Under the pieces are notes generated by a model. That model did no database searches and was not told where the DNA came from. It was given only the letters and a program-made list of their open reading frames with translations. A stretch of 64,000 nt of DNA from a virus: positions 1-64,000 of the IMG/VR virus record IMGVR_UViG_3300025687_007517, one strand, 5' to 3'. Below are positions 6,811 through 17,000 of the stretch, one piece after another. Both the position numbers and the translations under genes were made by a program. The stretch's first letter is position 1. Every line of letters starts with the position of its first letter.

Positions 6811-9681
6811 CTAATTAGACTTGAGTTTTGAAAAATTCGCTAAAAGCGATTCAAGGGTTTGTTTATCGAGTTTATTATTTTGTATTTTATCAACAATAGC
6901 CTCGATTAACTCCGTGTTAACCCTAAACTCCTCTTCATTTGTAAGTAGTTTGCTAGCTACTTTTATATCTACATCAAGTAAATTTGATAGCTCAACAAGG
7001 TCAGAACCAAAGAACCCTTTTGATTTTAAGTTCTTCAAGTTTTGAGCACTGCTTTGTCCCGTCTTGTCAATCGTCACCAGTTTTGGAAAAAAGTTTAAGT
7101 CAATTGCTCTTCCGGTTGATTTTGATTTAATACGCACTTTGTAGAACATGTCTGGGTCAAAGGGGTCAATGTTCTTGTCGCCAATCTTAATCTGTTGAAA
7201 GTTTAATTTCTGTGCTTGGTCAAGAGCCGTCTTTGCAGGTTGTAAGTTCGGCTGTATTGCTTGCTCGCTAAATCCTACTGAAATGATGCCATTGGATTTC
7301 GCTGTTGTTGGCTGTGGAGCAGGTGCAACCTCGCTTGGGAAAGAATACTCTTTCAACTCTGCGGTATGAATCTCGTCTTCTTGAGTCACAGATAGCTCAA
7401 TAATCGGGCTTGGGTTAGATACAAGACCGTGCGCGTTGATTGCCCTAAAGCAATAGTAATAAGTTTTGTTTGGTGTTATCGAATCAATAAATCCAGTATT
7501 TTCGTTTTTGTTGATGGTTGTAACAAGCGCAGAGCCGAAGTCCGCGTAGTTTAACGGAGCCACTTCAAGGCGAAGAGCCTGATAAGAAACGATTGGAGAG
7601 CGACTAGAGAAATCAAACTCGTTCAATAGGGAGCTTAAGATTGAAATAGCTGCGGCTTCGCCGCCTATAGCGCTAACATATGCTTGTTCTGATGTTACGA
7701 AATTAACAAGGTCGTCAAAAGATAACTCGCCGTCGGCAAACGCACCTTCATAATCTTTCTTGTGGGCTTTAACAACCTTTTGTAGAGTTAAAAGATCTTC
7801 GTTAAAAATAGCAATAGGTTTTGTTTTGATTCCAGAAACGTTGTCGTTGAAAACTATTTTTACTTTCTCGGCATCAAAGCGACTTGGTAAAACAGTGACT
7901 GTTGGATAAACAGGGGGCTTGTCAAAAGCTATAACACCTGTTATTTCTTTCAGTGGCACTTTCATAATACGCAAGTCTGGGTAGCTTAGGAATCTGCTTG
8001 TAATGGTGTCTAGATTTGCCCCAGATTTAGTTTGGTTTTCTAGTGGCTTTACACCTGTGCCAACGCTAATAACGTGGCAGAAGAACCTATAGACGTACTC
8101 TGTGTTGTAGTTGATACCCGCATCAATAACTTTGATAATGTCTTCTTTGTTGGAAGAGGCTGGTATAATGTATTCCTTCTCGAATTCTGGGATTGTTGTG
8201 CCCTCGGGAGAAGTGACCACTCTGTGTCTTTCAACGGAGTAAGCAAGAACTTCAACATAGTTCTTTAACGGTGATGGTCGCAGTTTGCCCTTTTCATCTA
8301 GAATTCTTTGACCAATGGTTAAGAAGTTTCTATCAACGAACTCTTTCATCTTAGCTTGGAAAATGTATGAATCAAAACCGTTTAAAGAATTGTTTTCTTC
8401 AAACATACGGTAAATAAAATCTGTTCTGTTGATGTTTGACTGTGTAGCCACATCAAATGATATGTTGTTGTAAGTTGGGTTTATTGCAGCTAAGGCGTTT
8501 GAAAAATCGTTTTGACCATACATCACCAAATCTTTAATTTGAGAGTCCTGGCTGTTGGGCAAAGCCTTTGGGGGAATAAATTGAGCTTGCTTAAGAGCAT
8601 ACTTTAATGTCTCTCCAACGCACGGTGCCCTTCTAATGTTGTAGAGTCCTCTACCTAAAGAGGTAAATGTTGCGTCTGTGCTTAAAAACAAAAACGGACT
8701 CGTATTGACGGGGAACTTTTCTCCATCATCGGACAATGAAAAGAAAGGCTTTGTGGCTCTGTCAAGAACGTTGTAAATAAAAGTCTCGTAAATGTTGAGG
8801 TCTTTTAGCAATTCTTTAAATTCGTTGTTCTGTACTTCTGGGGTTATGTTAAAGTTGCTTACGATTTCTGCATTAAATGGAGTAACCGATTGACGCTCGT
8901 TGGTAAAATCAATAAGCTCTTTATCTAGGCTTAAAAATGACACATTGTTGATTTTAAAGTTTCCAACGCCGCCATTCCCAAAGCCTGCGGCAACAGCGTA
9001 TGCGCTGGCGTATTCACCGTCAGTTTTGTTGTAATTCTTTTGCGACAAGAAGGGCTTGTACATACCTGCTATTTTTTTCTTGTCTAAAAACGATACCTCG
9101 ATGGGATCGCTAGAAGTAAAAAGCTTTGTGTATTCTTTAAATGTTTTAAAAGAGTATTCGTTATTGGCAACAGTGTCTGTGTCCTTGTATTTTAGCTTAA
9201 CAGAGTTGTAAGCATAAAAGTCACTTGGTCTAACAACTTGTTGTGTTTGAAATAGGGTGCCGGAATCTAGACTCTCTAGACTATCAACATAGAAATTGTA
9301 ATTTGCAAACGCATCACACACTACTGAGCCATTTGTTTGAGTTATGTCAAAAAAGTGAAGGTTCTGTGGTAGGAACTGCGCTGTTTGAGGTGTCACCGAG
9401 CTATTGTTTGTTATTTCAATCTCTTCTTGGCAAACACTTCCTAGAAAGAAGTTTCTAGGCTCTTTCTCTAGCTGTTGATATACGGAGCTTTCTGGACTCC
9501 AATCAAAAACCTTTTTGTACGATAAAACTTGGTTATTGGCAGTTTTTAAAACAATGCCATTGGTTTCACTTTTATCACTGTCAAGCTGGTAAGACAGCTT
9601 TACAACATCTGGATAGTTGGGGTATAAGCCGGGAGTATCCCCTGAGCGCTGATTTCCCGTAAATGTGTAGGTTTTCTTCAT
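6811..9681 (-). CDS. Large tail structural protein (956 aa) with FN3-like segment
   Basis: A 956-residue protein with no family I can name. Around residues 680-770 a segment ending in YYYCFRAINAHGLVSNPSP has the hallmark of a fibronectin type III strand (YxFRAxNxxG). The last ~60 residues are Leu/Lys/Asn-rich and probably helical (NLLDVDIKVASKLLTNEEEF region). There is no signal peptide. It is flanked by other large tail genes with 14-base gaps, so a baseplate or fibre-connector role is likely but unproven. Confidence 0.7.
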   Translation of the reverse strand: MKKTYTFTGNQRSGDTPGLYPNYPDVVKLSYQLDSDKSETNGIVLKTANNQVLSYKKVFDWSPESSVYQQLEKEPRNFFLGSVCQEEIEITNNSSVTPQTAQFLPQNLHFFDITQTNGSVVCDAFANYNFYVDSLESLDSGTLFQTQQVVRPSDFYAYNSVKLKYKDTDTVANNEYSFKTFKEYTKLFTSSDPIEVSFLDKKKIAGMYKPFLSQKNYNKTDGEYASAYAVAAGFGNGGVGNFKINNVSFLSLDKELIDFTNERQSVTPFNAEIVSNFNITPEVQNNEFKELLKDLNIYETFIYNVLDRATKPFFSLSDDGEKFPVNTSPFLFLSTDATFTSLGRGLYNIRRAPCVGETLKYALKQAQFIPPKALPNSQDSQIKDLVMYGQNDFSNALAAINPTYNNISFDVATQSNINRTDFIYRMFEENNSLNGFDSYIFQAKMKEFVDRNFLTIGQRILDEKGKLRPSPLKNYVEVLAYSVERHRVVTSPEGTTIPEFEKEYIIPASSNKEDIIKVIDAGINYNTEYVYRFFCHVISVGTGVKPLENQTKSGANLDTITSRFLSYPDLRIMKVPLKEITGVIAFDKPPVYPTVTVLPSRFDAEKVKIVFNDNVSGIKTKPIAIFNEDLLTLQKVVKAHKKDYEGAFADGELSFDDLVNFVTSEQAYVSAIGGEAAAISILSSLLNEFDFSSRSPIVSYQALRLEVAPLNYADFGSALVTTINKNENTGFIDSITPNKTYYYCFRAINAHGLVSNPSPIIELSVTQEDEIHTAELKEYSFPSEVAPAPQPTTAKSNGIISVGFSEQAIQPNLQPAKTALDQAQKLNFQQIKIGDKNIDPFDPDMFYKVRIKSKSTGRAIDLNFFPKLVTIDKTGQSSAQNLKNLKSKGFFGSDLVELSNLLDVDIKVASKLLTNEEEFRVNTELIEAIVDKIQNNKLDKQTLESLLANFSKLKSN

Positions 9682-9695
9682 CTTATTAAATAGAC

Positions 9696-12600
9696 TTAAA
9701 AGTTAAAATCAGTGATGTTTAGATTGGCAACGGATGATGCTATGTCGCCAGCCGTTTTCGTTGCTCCAAGAGTATCGACCACGTTGCTCTGCTGCGATTG
9801 ACCCTCTGCAACGGGAGTGTCGTCACCAAAAGTGCCGCCAAGAGGTGTCGTTGTTGGTGTGCCAGTTCCACCCTGACCAGAGCCAGGAGCAGGTGTTGGA
9901 GCAGTGGGTCCAGTTGAGCCACCGCCAATCCCTGGCAGCGAGCCAAATGTTCCAGCAGTTTGCTGACCCCCTGTATCATCACCGCCCGGTGCAGCTATGC
10001 CGCCTGCAAAGCCACCTAGACCGCCGCCGCCAATTTGTTGAGCAAAGGCAACATTGACGCCCTCTGGGGCAAAAGCTGCTCCCGGTTGAGGAGTTCCTAC
10101 GCCTTGTGGCGAGCTTAAATCAGTTTGTGATGGACCTGTGGGTGTTGGGAAAACATTTACTCCAGGCTGAATAATTGGATCGGTAAATGCCGCTATTTCA
10201 GTTTGGATACCTTGGCTGAAAATGGGTTGTGTTGGGTTTGATGCAACAATAACGTCGTTAATGTCATTCACTATTGTTTTGGGCATTGCGTACTTTGCGA
10301 TAACATCGTCTGCTGTTAAATCTTTTGCTGACTTAACTGGTAACTCAAACGATAGAGTGTTTTGAACATCGGCAACGGAGTACAAGAAGTATTGGTTGTT
10401 AATCATCGAGAAGGGGAAGAAGTTTGTTTCTTCCTGTGTGTATTCTTTTGAAAGACCAAGGCGACAAAGGAAGTAGCCCTGTTTTGGTTGTGCTTGGCTT
10501 AAAAATCCAAATGTCAATGGCTTCCAAGAATCATTGTCGTAGTATTCTATGCTCGCAATGTTTGTAAAAACAAGCAGAGCGGTTGTGATTTCCAACTGGT
10601 CTAGTGGTCTGTCGCCTGCAATTGCTGCCTTTAAAGAGAACATGAAGTCTGACGAATCTTGTTGAGTTGTTCCAGAAGTTCCAAGGAAGTTGTGTGGCTG
10701 TGGAAGATTTGGAAAGTATTTTTTTAAATCCAAGCCCTTGGTTGAAATAGACACCAATTCTTTTAGTGCTTTTATAAAGTTGCTAACCTTCTCTTGACCC
10801 ACAGTCTCAATCAGCTTATAAACACTTGTTACATCTTCTAAATCTTGGTATTGGGTAATTGTTTCTTTTGGAAACCTCTCTTTGTTAAGACTAAAGATGC
10901 CGTCTGCAAAATACTGATTAAACGATTTATTAGAAAAATCATCACTGGTGGTGAATATTGGCTCGTTAGTTGAATTAACTACGCTTACACCAGAAGCGAG
11001 GAGTCCTTGTAATAGCTTTGAATTGCCCTCGGACTCTTGATAACCCGTTGATTTACCCGTAGAAACACTTAAGCTTAAGCTTGTCATTGAGTTTTTTGTA
11101 GAAGTTACAAAAAAGTTAGCGGGTGACGTAAATGGAACAGTTACTTTATCGTTTGACATCAACAGTGGGCTAAATTTTAAAATGTAATTGCTTATGCTCT
11201 GTGGTGTGAAGCCTGTAAAAAACGCATCTTCTTGAGGGGTTGTACCAAAGTATTTTGCGTATTCAAAAATGAATAGCTCGTTAAGCTGGTCTTGGTCTAG
11301 AACTAGAATTGGGTCATAGCTTTTAGACTTGCTTCTGTTAAAGTAATCAATAACCAGTTTGTCTGACTTGTAGTCTTCTGCTGAAGGTGGCTTGACCGAT
11401 ACTGTTTTAGCCAACTTGTAGGACTTGGTTGCCACAGTACCCTTTTTTGAGTCGTTTTGTTTGGGTTCTAGAGACAAGTCTGGGGCAAGTGAAAAGCTTT
11501 TAATCTGCTCTAGGCTACTAGCTAGTGCGTCTTTCAACACAAAAAATGTTGATGGCAAAATTGTTATTGGATTTATCTTTGATAAAATGTCGGCAAAGAC
11601 CTTTTTCTGTTTGGGGTTTGCTCCCGATACTTGCAAAATGTTAACATACAGGCTTAAAAACGCTTCCTTGGTTTCAGTTATCATATCTTTGTATTCGTTA
11701 AAAAACGCTGTTGTCATTTTGTTCAAGTCGTCATCATAATACCTTGATAGGGTTATTACATTTTCCAAAGCGGAAAACTTTTGTAGTTTGGCTGTTGCCT
11801 CGTGAAAAAAGTTAATTAAATTACTAAACACTTTTGATTCGTAGGTTAGTTTAATCCCATACTCATAAGTGTAGGCTTTGTTGAACTTTTTGTCTTTAAC
11901 CACGAAAAGGGATTTTAAAGTGTTTTCAGTTGAAACGTTGAAAACGCTGATAGTTAAATCTTCTTCGTCCGGTGAGCCAAAAAGGTCGTTAGGTAAATTT
12001 TCTCCTAAAATTTTAGACGTAAAAATCTCTTCTTCTGGAAAATCTTCTGTCTTGTTGTCGTCGATGTTGTTTGAGATTCTTTTTCTTGTAAGGGTAAATG
12101 ATTTGATTTGCCCCTGATAAACGTTGTTTGTGTTCTGGAAGTTAAAAGCACTGCTGTTAAGAAACTTTGTTAAATTGAACTCAAAAGCAAGATTTACAGA
12201 ATTTGCTTCTAGGCAATCCCAATAGAATAGCTCACCAAGCGGCGACTCTAGCTTTTCTAGTTTTAAATCATCAAAGTATCTAGTTGGCGAGGCACTAGCA
12301 AATTTTTGTGCTTCTCCAAATGTTTTAGCATTGATGGCATTTCCCTGTTGGTCAATTGTGTAAAAATCACCTTGATTAAAGTCTAGTTGAAATGCGTCAC
12401 TCTTTGTTGTTCCAACAAAGTTGCTAACCACATTTGGGTCAGTAACAGTCACCAAAGAAAGGTTTGGAGACTCTGTGTCTAGTGGCTGTTTTACAATTTG
12501 TATGGTTGGGTCGGTATTAACTTTAAAAGGACCAGCCCAAATTTCTTGATTTTCGGTTTGTAGAGCTTGAAAGGTGAAATTAACAATACCACCCTTTGCT

Positions 12601-13112
12601 ATTGTAAAAGGCAGGGAGTAAGAGATTTGCCCTTTGAAACTTCCAAACGGGGCGTTTGAAAAATCTGCAATAACCTCAATCAATCCATATAGGTCCGTTA
12701 ATCTGTCAGTAAGATTTGGCAAAGAAACACCATAATCGTATCTATTAAATTCTATACCCTCTGTTTGAAAAGGCTTGACAAAATCAGTTGAGAAGGGCAG
12801 GCTTGTTGCATTAGTACCAAAAACTGTCTTCAATGGCTTTGTGGATTCAATAAATACCCCTTGCTTTTTTATACCTGGGGTGACACTAAGGATCTTCTCA
12901 ACAACAGAAAAGTTTGCAAAGGAATGCACGGTTGTTGTTAGAACTGACTTGTAGGAATCAAAGATGCCTTTCCCGCCTTGCAGCGGCTCAAAGAAAGACC
13001 AGTTTATTTCTGCTGAAATCTTATCTTTGTCGTCTAACAAAATTGATGTAATAACAGGAAAAGGAATCTTCTGTTTGGTCAATGAGTTTATGTCAAAATC
13101 TTCAAAATTCAT
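9696..13112 (-). CDS. Large tail structural protein (1138 aa) with Gly/Pro-rich tail
   Basis: A 1138-residue protein with no recognised enzyme motif. Residues ~1-970 look like globular beta-rich domains. The last ~150 residues switch to a low-complexity Gly/Pro/Thr/Gln linker (GGGGLGGFAGG, GTPTTTPLGG) that ends in a short normal sequence (ASSVANLNITDFNF). Such linkers join structural domains flexibly. Start and stop overlap or abut the neighbours, so it belongs to the same transcript as the 956-aa and family-B genes. The function is unknown. Confidence 0.7.
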   Translation of the reverse strand: MNFEDFDINSLTKQKIPFPVITSILLDDKDKISAEINWSFFEPLQGGKGIFDSYKSVLTTTVHSFANFSVVEKILSVTPGIKKQGVFIESTKPLKTVFGTNATSLPFSTDFVKPFQTEGIEFNRYDYGVSLPNLTDRLTDLYGLIEVIADFSNAPFGSFKGQISYSLPFTIAKGGIVNFTFQALQTENQEIWAGPFKVNTDPTIQIVKQPLDTESPNLSLVTVTDPNVVSNFVGTTKSDAFQLDFNQGDFYTIDQQGNAINAKTFGEAQKFASASPTRYFDDLKLEKLESPLGELFYWDCLEANSVNLAFEFNLTKFLNSSAFNFQNTNNVYQGQIKSFTLTRKRISNNIDDNKTEDFPEEEIFTSKILGENLPNDLFGSPDEEDLTISVFNVSTENTLKSLFVVKDKKFNKAYTYEYGIKLTYESKVFSNLINFFHEATAKLQKFSALENVITLSRYYDDDLNKMTTAFFNEYKDMITETKEAFLSLYVNILQVSGANPKQKKVFADILSKINPITILPSTFFVLKDALASSLEQIKSFSLAPDLSLEPKQNDSKKGTVATKSYKLAKTVSVKPPSAEDYKSDKLVIDYFNRSKSKSYDPILVLDQDQLNELFIFEYAKYFGTTPQEDAFFTGFTPQSISNYILKFSPLLMSNDKVTVPFTSPANFFVTSTKNSMTSLSLSVSTGKSTGYQESEGNSKLLQGLLASGVSVVNSTNEPIFTTSDDFSNKSFNQYFADGIFSLNKERFPKETITQYQDLEDVTSVYKLIETVGQEKVSNFIKALKELVSISTKGLDLKKYFPNLPQPHNFLGTSGTTQQDSSDFMFSLKAAIAGDRPLDQLEITTALLVFTNIASIEYYDNDSWKPLTFGFLSQAQPKQGYFLCRLGLSKEYTQEETNFFPFSMINNQYFLYSVADVQNTLSFELPVKSAKDLTADDVIAKYAMPKTIVNDINDVIVASNPTQPIFSQGIQTEIAAFTDPIIQPGVNVFPTPTGPSQTDLSSPQGVGTPQPGAAFAPEGVNVAFAQQIGGGGLGGFAGGIAAPGGDDTGGQQTAGTFGSLPGIGGGSTGPTAPTPAPGSGQGGTGTPTTTPLGGTFGDDTPVAEGQSQQSNVVDTLGATKTAGDIASSVANLNITDFNF

Positions 13113-14032
13113 TAGCAGAAGTCCTCTTCAATCTCGGGCAAATTATCGTACAAGCCATCGGCAAAGCTAAATCCACCTGTGTCTGTAAATACCAGGGAGT
13201 CTTCATTATCAAACTCAATCACACTCATTAGTGATGGGATTATTGCACTACCTTCTTCAATCGCGCCTGCTGTGTATTGTAGCTGTGTGACAAAGCCTTT
13301 TAAGTCTATTGCGTAACCATTTACTGTTACAGTTTTATTTTTCTTGACTGCGTAAAACTCTATCTCAAAACTGTCTTTTTGTTGAACCGCGTTCTCTTCT
13401 ACAACCAGACCGATTGTTTTTCCTCTTTTTAGTTTTAATCCTGTGCCGTCTTCAAATGTGGCAAGGAGTTTTGTGTTCTCATCGATGCCCAACTCAGGAG
13501 CGGAAATTTGCTCTAAATCGTCAGAGCCCACAGCAGTAGCGAGCGCTGCCAATTCTTCTGACAGTTTCTCTGCGATTAAAAATGTGTTCATCTCAAAGTT
13601 TAATTGGGGAACAAAGTGGTTAATGCCAGAAATATTTTTTATTGACTCAGAAGAAGATAGCTCGTTTTGCAAACAAAAGAAGGTGTATTTTGGAGCAGTT
13701 TGGTCTCCAAGAGAGGAGTCTGATAGTCCCAGACTAGATTCAAACAAATCCTCTTCTATCTCTGCCTTTTTGCCAAGTGGGTTTATCTTTGGATTGCTAA
13801 CACTTATTTTTGAAATATTGGTTAGAAATGAGGACTTTGGTGTCTCGCTGACAATTCTATCTTCAGAGTCGTTCTGGGCTTCTGAGTAATTTGCTTTATT
13901 AGTATCGTATAAGATATCGTCATCTACAAAAGCATATGAATCGGGTAAAAACAAACCTTTAGCAATTTGTTGCTGTCCATATTTTGTGAGGACGAGTTCA
14001 ATAACTTGTTCTTTTTGGTCTAGAAAGCTCAT
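13112..14032 (-). CDS. Tail/baseplate structural protein, family B2
   Basis: A 306-residue protein whose first ~45 residues (FLDQKEQVIELVLTKYGQQQ, then IAKGLFLPDSYAFVDDDILY) share the pattern of the 313-aa protein at 5855-6796. The rest differs and is acidic (ends EIEEDFC). A shared N-terminal domain with variable distal parts suggests two versions of a tail attachment protein. It lies between the 1138-aa and 2692-aa genes and overlaps the former by one base. Confidence 0.72.
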   Translation of the reverse strand: MSFLDQKEQVIELVLTKYGQQQIAKGLFLPDSYAFVDDDILYDTNKANYSEAQNDSEDRIVSETPKSSFLTNISKISVSNPKINPLGKKAEIEEDLFESSLGLSDSSLGDQTAPKYTFFCLQNELSSSESIKNISGINHFVPQLNFEMNTFLIAEKLSEELAALATAVGSDDLEQISAPELGIDENTKLLATFEDGTGLKLKRGKTIGLVVEENAVQQKDSFEIEFYAVKKNKTVTVNGYAIDLKGFVTQLQYTAGAIEEGSAIIPSLMSVIEFDNEDSLVFTDTGGFSFADGLYDNLPEIEEDFC

Positions 14033-14047
14033 GTATCTTAAATAGAA

Positions 14048-17000
14048 TTATGTCTCTGTTTTATCAACGAAATCAACTTCGGCAGTAACTTTAGCTGTTT
14101 CAATAACGGAACAGAAATCATAAGGATAGTTGTAGGTAAAGTCCTCTGTCGTGTATTTTGTGCCCTTAAAGCTTGGAGCGGCGTCAAAAGCGAAGTCTGT
14201 TTTTAATGGGTTATCAACCGTCATAGCAAAATAGTTGCCCTTTGCGCGCTTCTTGACTTTGAAGATGTGCCATTTTATTGGGTAGCGATTCCAGTTTGTA
14301 AACATTTCGGTATTTTCAATATCAAACTCTACATACTCGGACTGCACGTCAAATTGTTGTAAGAGGCTTGGTCCTAAATTTTGCCAGTATTTCTCAATAT
14401 CTTTTTCTGTAAGCGTCACGGAGAACTCTTTTATTAACATACCAAGAGGTAAGATTCCCAGGTTCTTTTTAAAATCAAAACGAGGTGGGAAGACATACTT
14501 GTCTAGCAATTTATCAAGCTCTGACCATTCGTTTGGTTCGTTTTTAATTTTTGATTGCTCAACAAGGAAATTAAATTTATCTCTGGGAATATTAAAGAAT
14601 TGTCTGTCGCCATTTGGCAGTATCTTATATGGAATACAAACAAGCGCCTCTTCAATATCTGTTTTCTTTGAGGGTTTGCCTAGTTCAATAGTATCTGGGA
14701 AGCCAAGAAAATCTTTTAAACTCTCTTGACCGGCACGGTCTTTGAAAGAGATTTGGAACTGCACATTACTGCCTGGAATTTCTAAATAATCTTTCCACAA
14801 AAAGCCGTCACCAACCAAAAATGGTGTTTCCCATTTTGGCTGAACTGCCCAGACATTTTTGTTTGTTCCTAGAGGGTCAATTACTTTGATTGGCAGACCT
14901 GTTTTTGGATCGACTTCTGATTGCTTAACCTCGGCTTGACCAAGAAAGTTAATTGACTCACTGAGATTAGAAACGTTGTTTGTAATAAAAGACGTAAATT
15001 CAATATTTTCATAAACAGAGTTCCCAAAGGTTGCTGTTACTTGGTTTTGTATTTCTGAAATGGTGTATTTTATTGTTTCTTGTGGAGACCACTCCAAGAA
15101 AATTGATGACGAACCAAACGCCCAGCCAGGAGCCCAAAGCCTGTCCGTTGGGTCGTCTAAATCGCTGCCTGGGCGACCAGAGCCGGAAACAACCGGACCC
15201 CAACCGTCTAGTGTCGTATCAAATCTCCAAGGAACGTAATTAGAATTAATAGAACTGGTAGAGATACTAAGTGCAATTTCAACACCATAAGTCCTGGTTT
15301 TATATGCAACGGGCAAGTCCTTTTCTTCTTTTGAGTAAGCGGTTGTTAATGTGTTATCCTCTAGACAAAATTCAATTGTACTTGCCAAAAAGTTTGACAT
15401 TGCCAATTGTGGCTGTGGTGGTAAAGTGTTTGAGAAAGAAGCTGTAGAATCCATAGACATGCTGGCGTGTGTGTACATATCCACAATACGACCGGCTTCT
15501 TTTATTTTATCGTAAGTTAAAAGCTCTTCAAACGGAATTCTAACAAAAGAACCTGTTGCATCACCAATTAAAATTTGTGATTTGTAATCAGTGTTAGCTA
15601 TTCCGGTTTCTATAGAGCCTGTAAAAATGCCATAAGGCATTGCAATAGCTGCCTTGATTGAGTTAAATAAAATCCCAGGCATAAACAGGGGCTGCATCAT
15701 TGTTCTAAATGTTGGTTCGTTGCCAGTTAGTGCAACAGAATCTGAATATGAGCTTGAAAAAATCTGTGCCAATTGCACTGTTCTTTCAGCGGGGTAAAAC
15801 CCTTTGTAGGGCAATAGCTTTGTTATTGCATCAATTTTTAATCTAAATTTAGATGGTACTTTATTTGGAGCCATCTTGTCAGAAAAATCTTTATAATTTA
15901 AAGCTAGATCTCCATCAAAAAATCTAAAGATATTCTCTGTTGCAGCGGAAGAACCTGTAATCTCCAGAGAGTTAACCGCTTCGCTTTCTAGGCTGTTGCC
16001 ACCAGAGTAAATTGCATCAATATGCTCAGAAATTCTATATTCTGGTACAAGACTGTGGTCTTTGCCGACCACTTTTACAAACTCTGAGAATAGTAGGTGG
16101 TTATCATAATAAGCAGGGTTTCTTGTCTCTGTGGCAGCAGACCAATCTTCGTAAAAGCTTATGTTAAACGTGTCGCTGAGAACTTCTTGATATGGCATCT
16201 CTAGTAGCGGTCCATAAACGTGAGATGGAAAATCGCCAATGCCGGGGTCATCAAAACTCGCAGTTACATCGCCAGATGGAACATTTACGATAAACCTATT
16301 CAAAACATTTTTCGGGTCTCTTAAAATACCGTATGATACATTGTCTGCTGCCACTTGGTCATAGCTTGCAGTTGGGCTTGATGATGTTGGCAATGGGTCA
16401 CTTCTGAGATTTACATATTTTTTACCCGATAGTGACTGGGTTAAATTTGATAAATTAAGTCTGGCTGCACGGTTGGTGGACGTGTCGTTAAATTTTGTTG
16501 TATCAAGCGGTGAAACAGATGGACCAACTTGATCACCCAGGGCAATAGACGCAGTTGCATCTGGACCTGCATACAATAAATTAAATCCCATTTCATTCGC
16601 GGTGGTTCTGACTGTATTATCCTTAAACGTTTCTGTTGTTGGGGTATCATCGTATAGCCTAATCAAAGAACGGTCTTCTCTTGAACTTCTCCAAGTTTGT
16701 ATAAACTCACCTCTCAAAAGAGAATTTTTTAAGTAACTGTATCTCTGTAGTGGGAATATTTGGTGTGAATATTTTGAAAACAGAATATCACCCTCAGTTA
16801 GAACGTTTTGGTAAGGCAAATTGTAAAAATCATAAAACTTGTCAAAAGAAGATTTGTTCGTTTGCTGTGCTTGTGATAAAACAACATCACTAATCTTTTT
16901 ATCAAAAAGATACTGCTTTTCTGAATTGTGGCTAATAGCGAACAAGGTAGAATTCTTTACACTATCGTCTGTAAGGTCGGCAGCTATCAAAACTGGGTTA

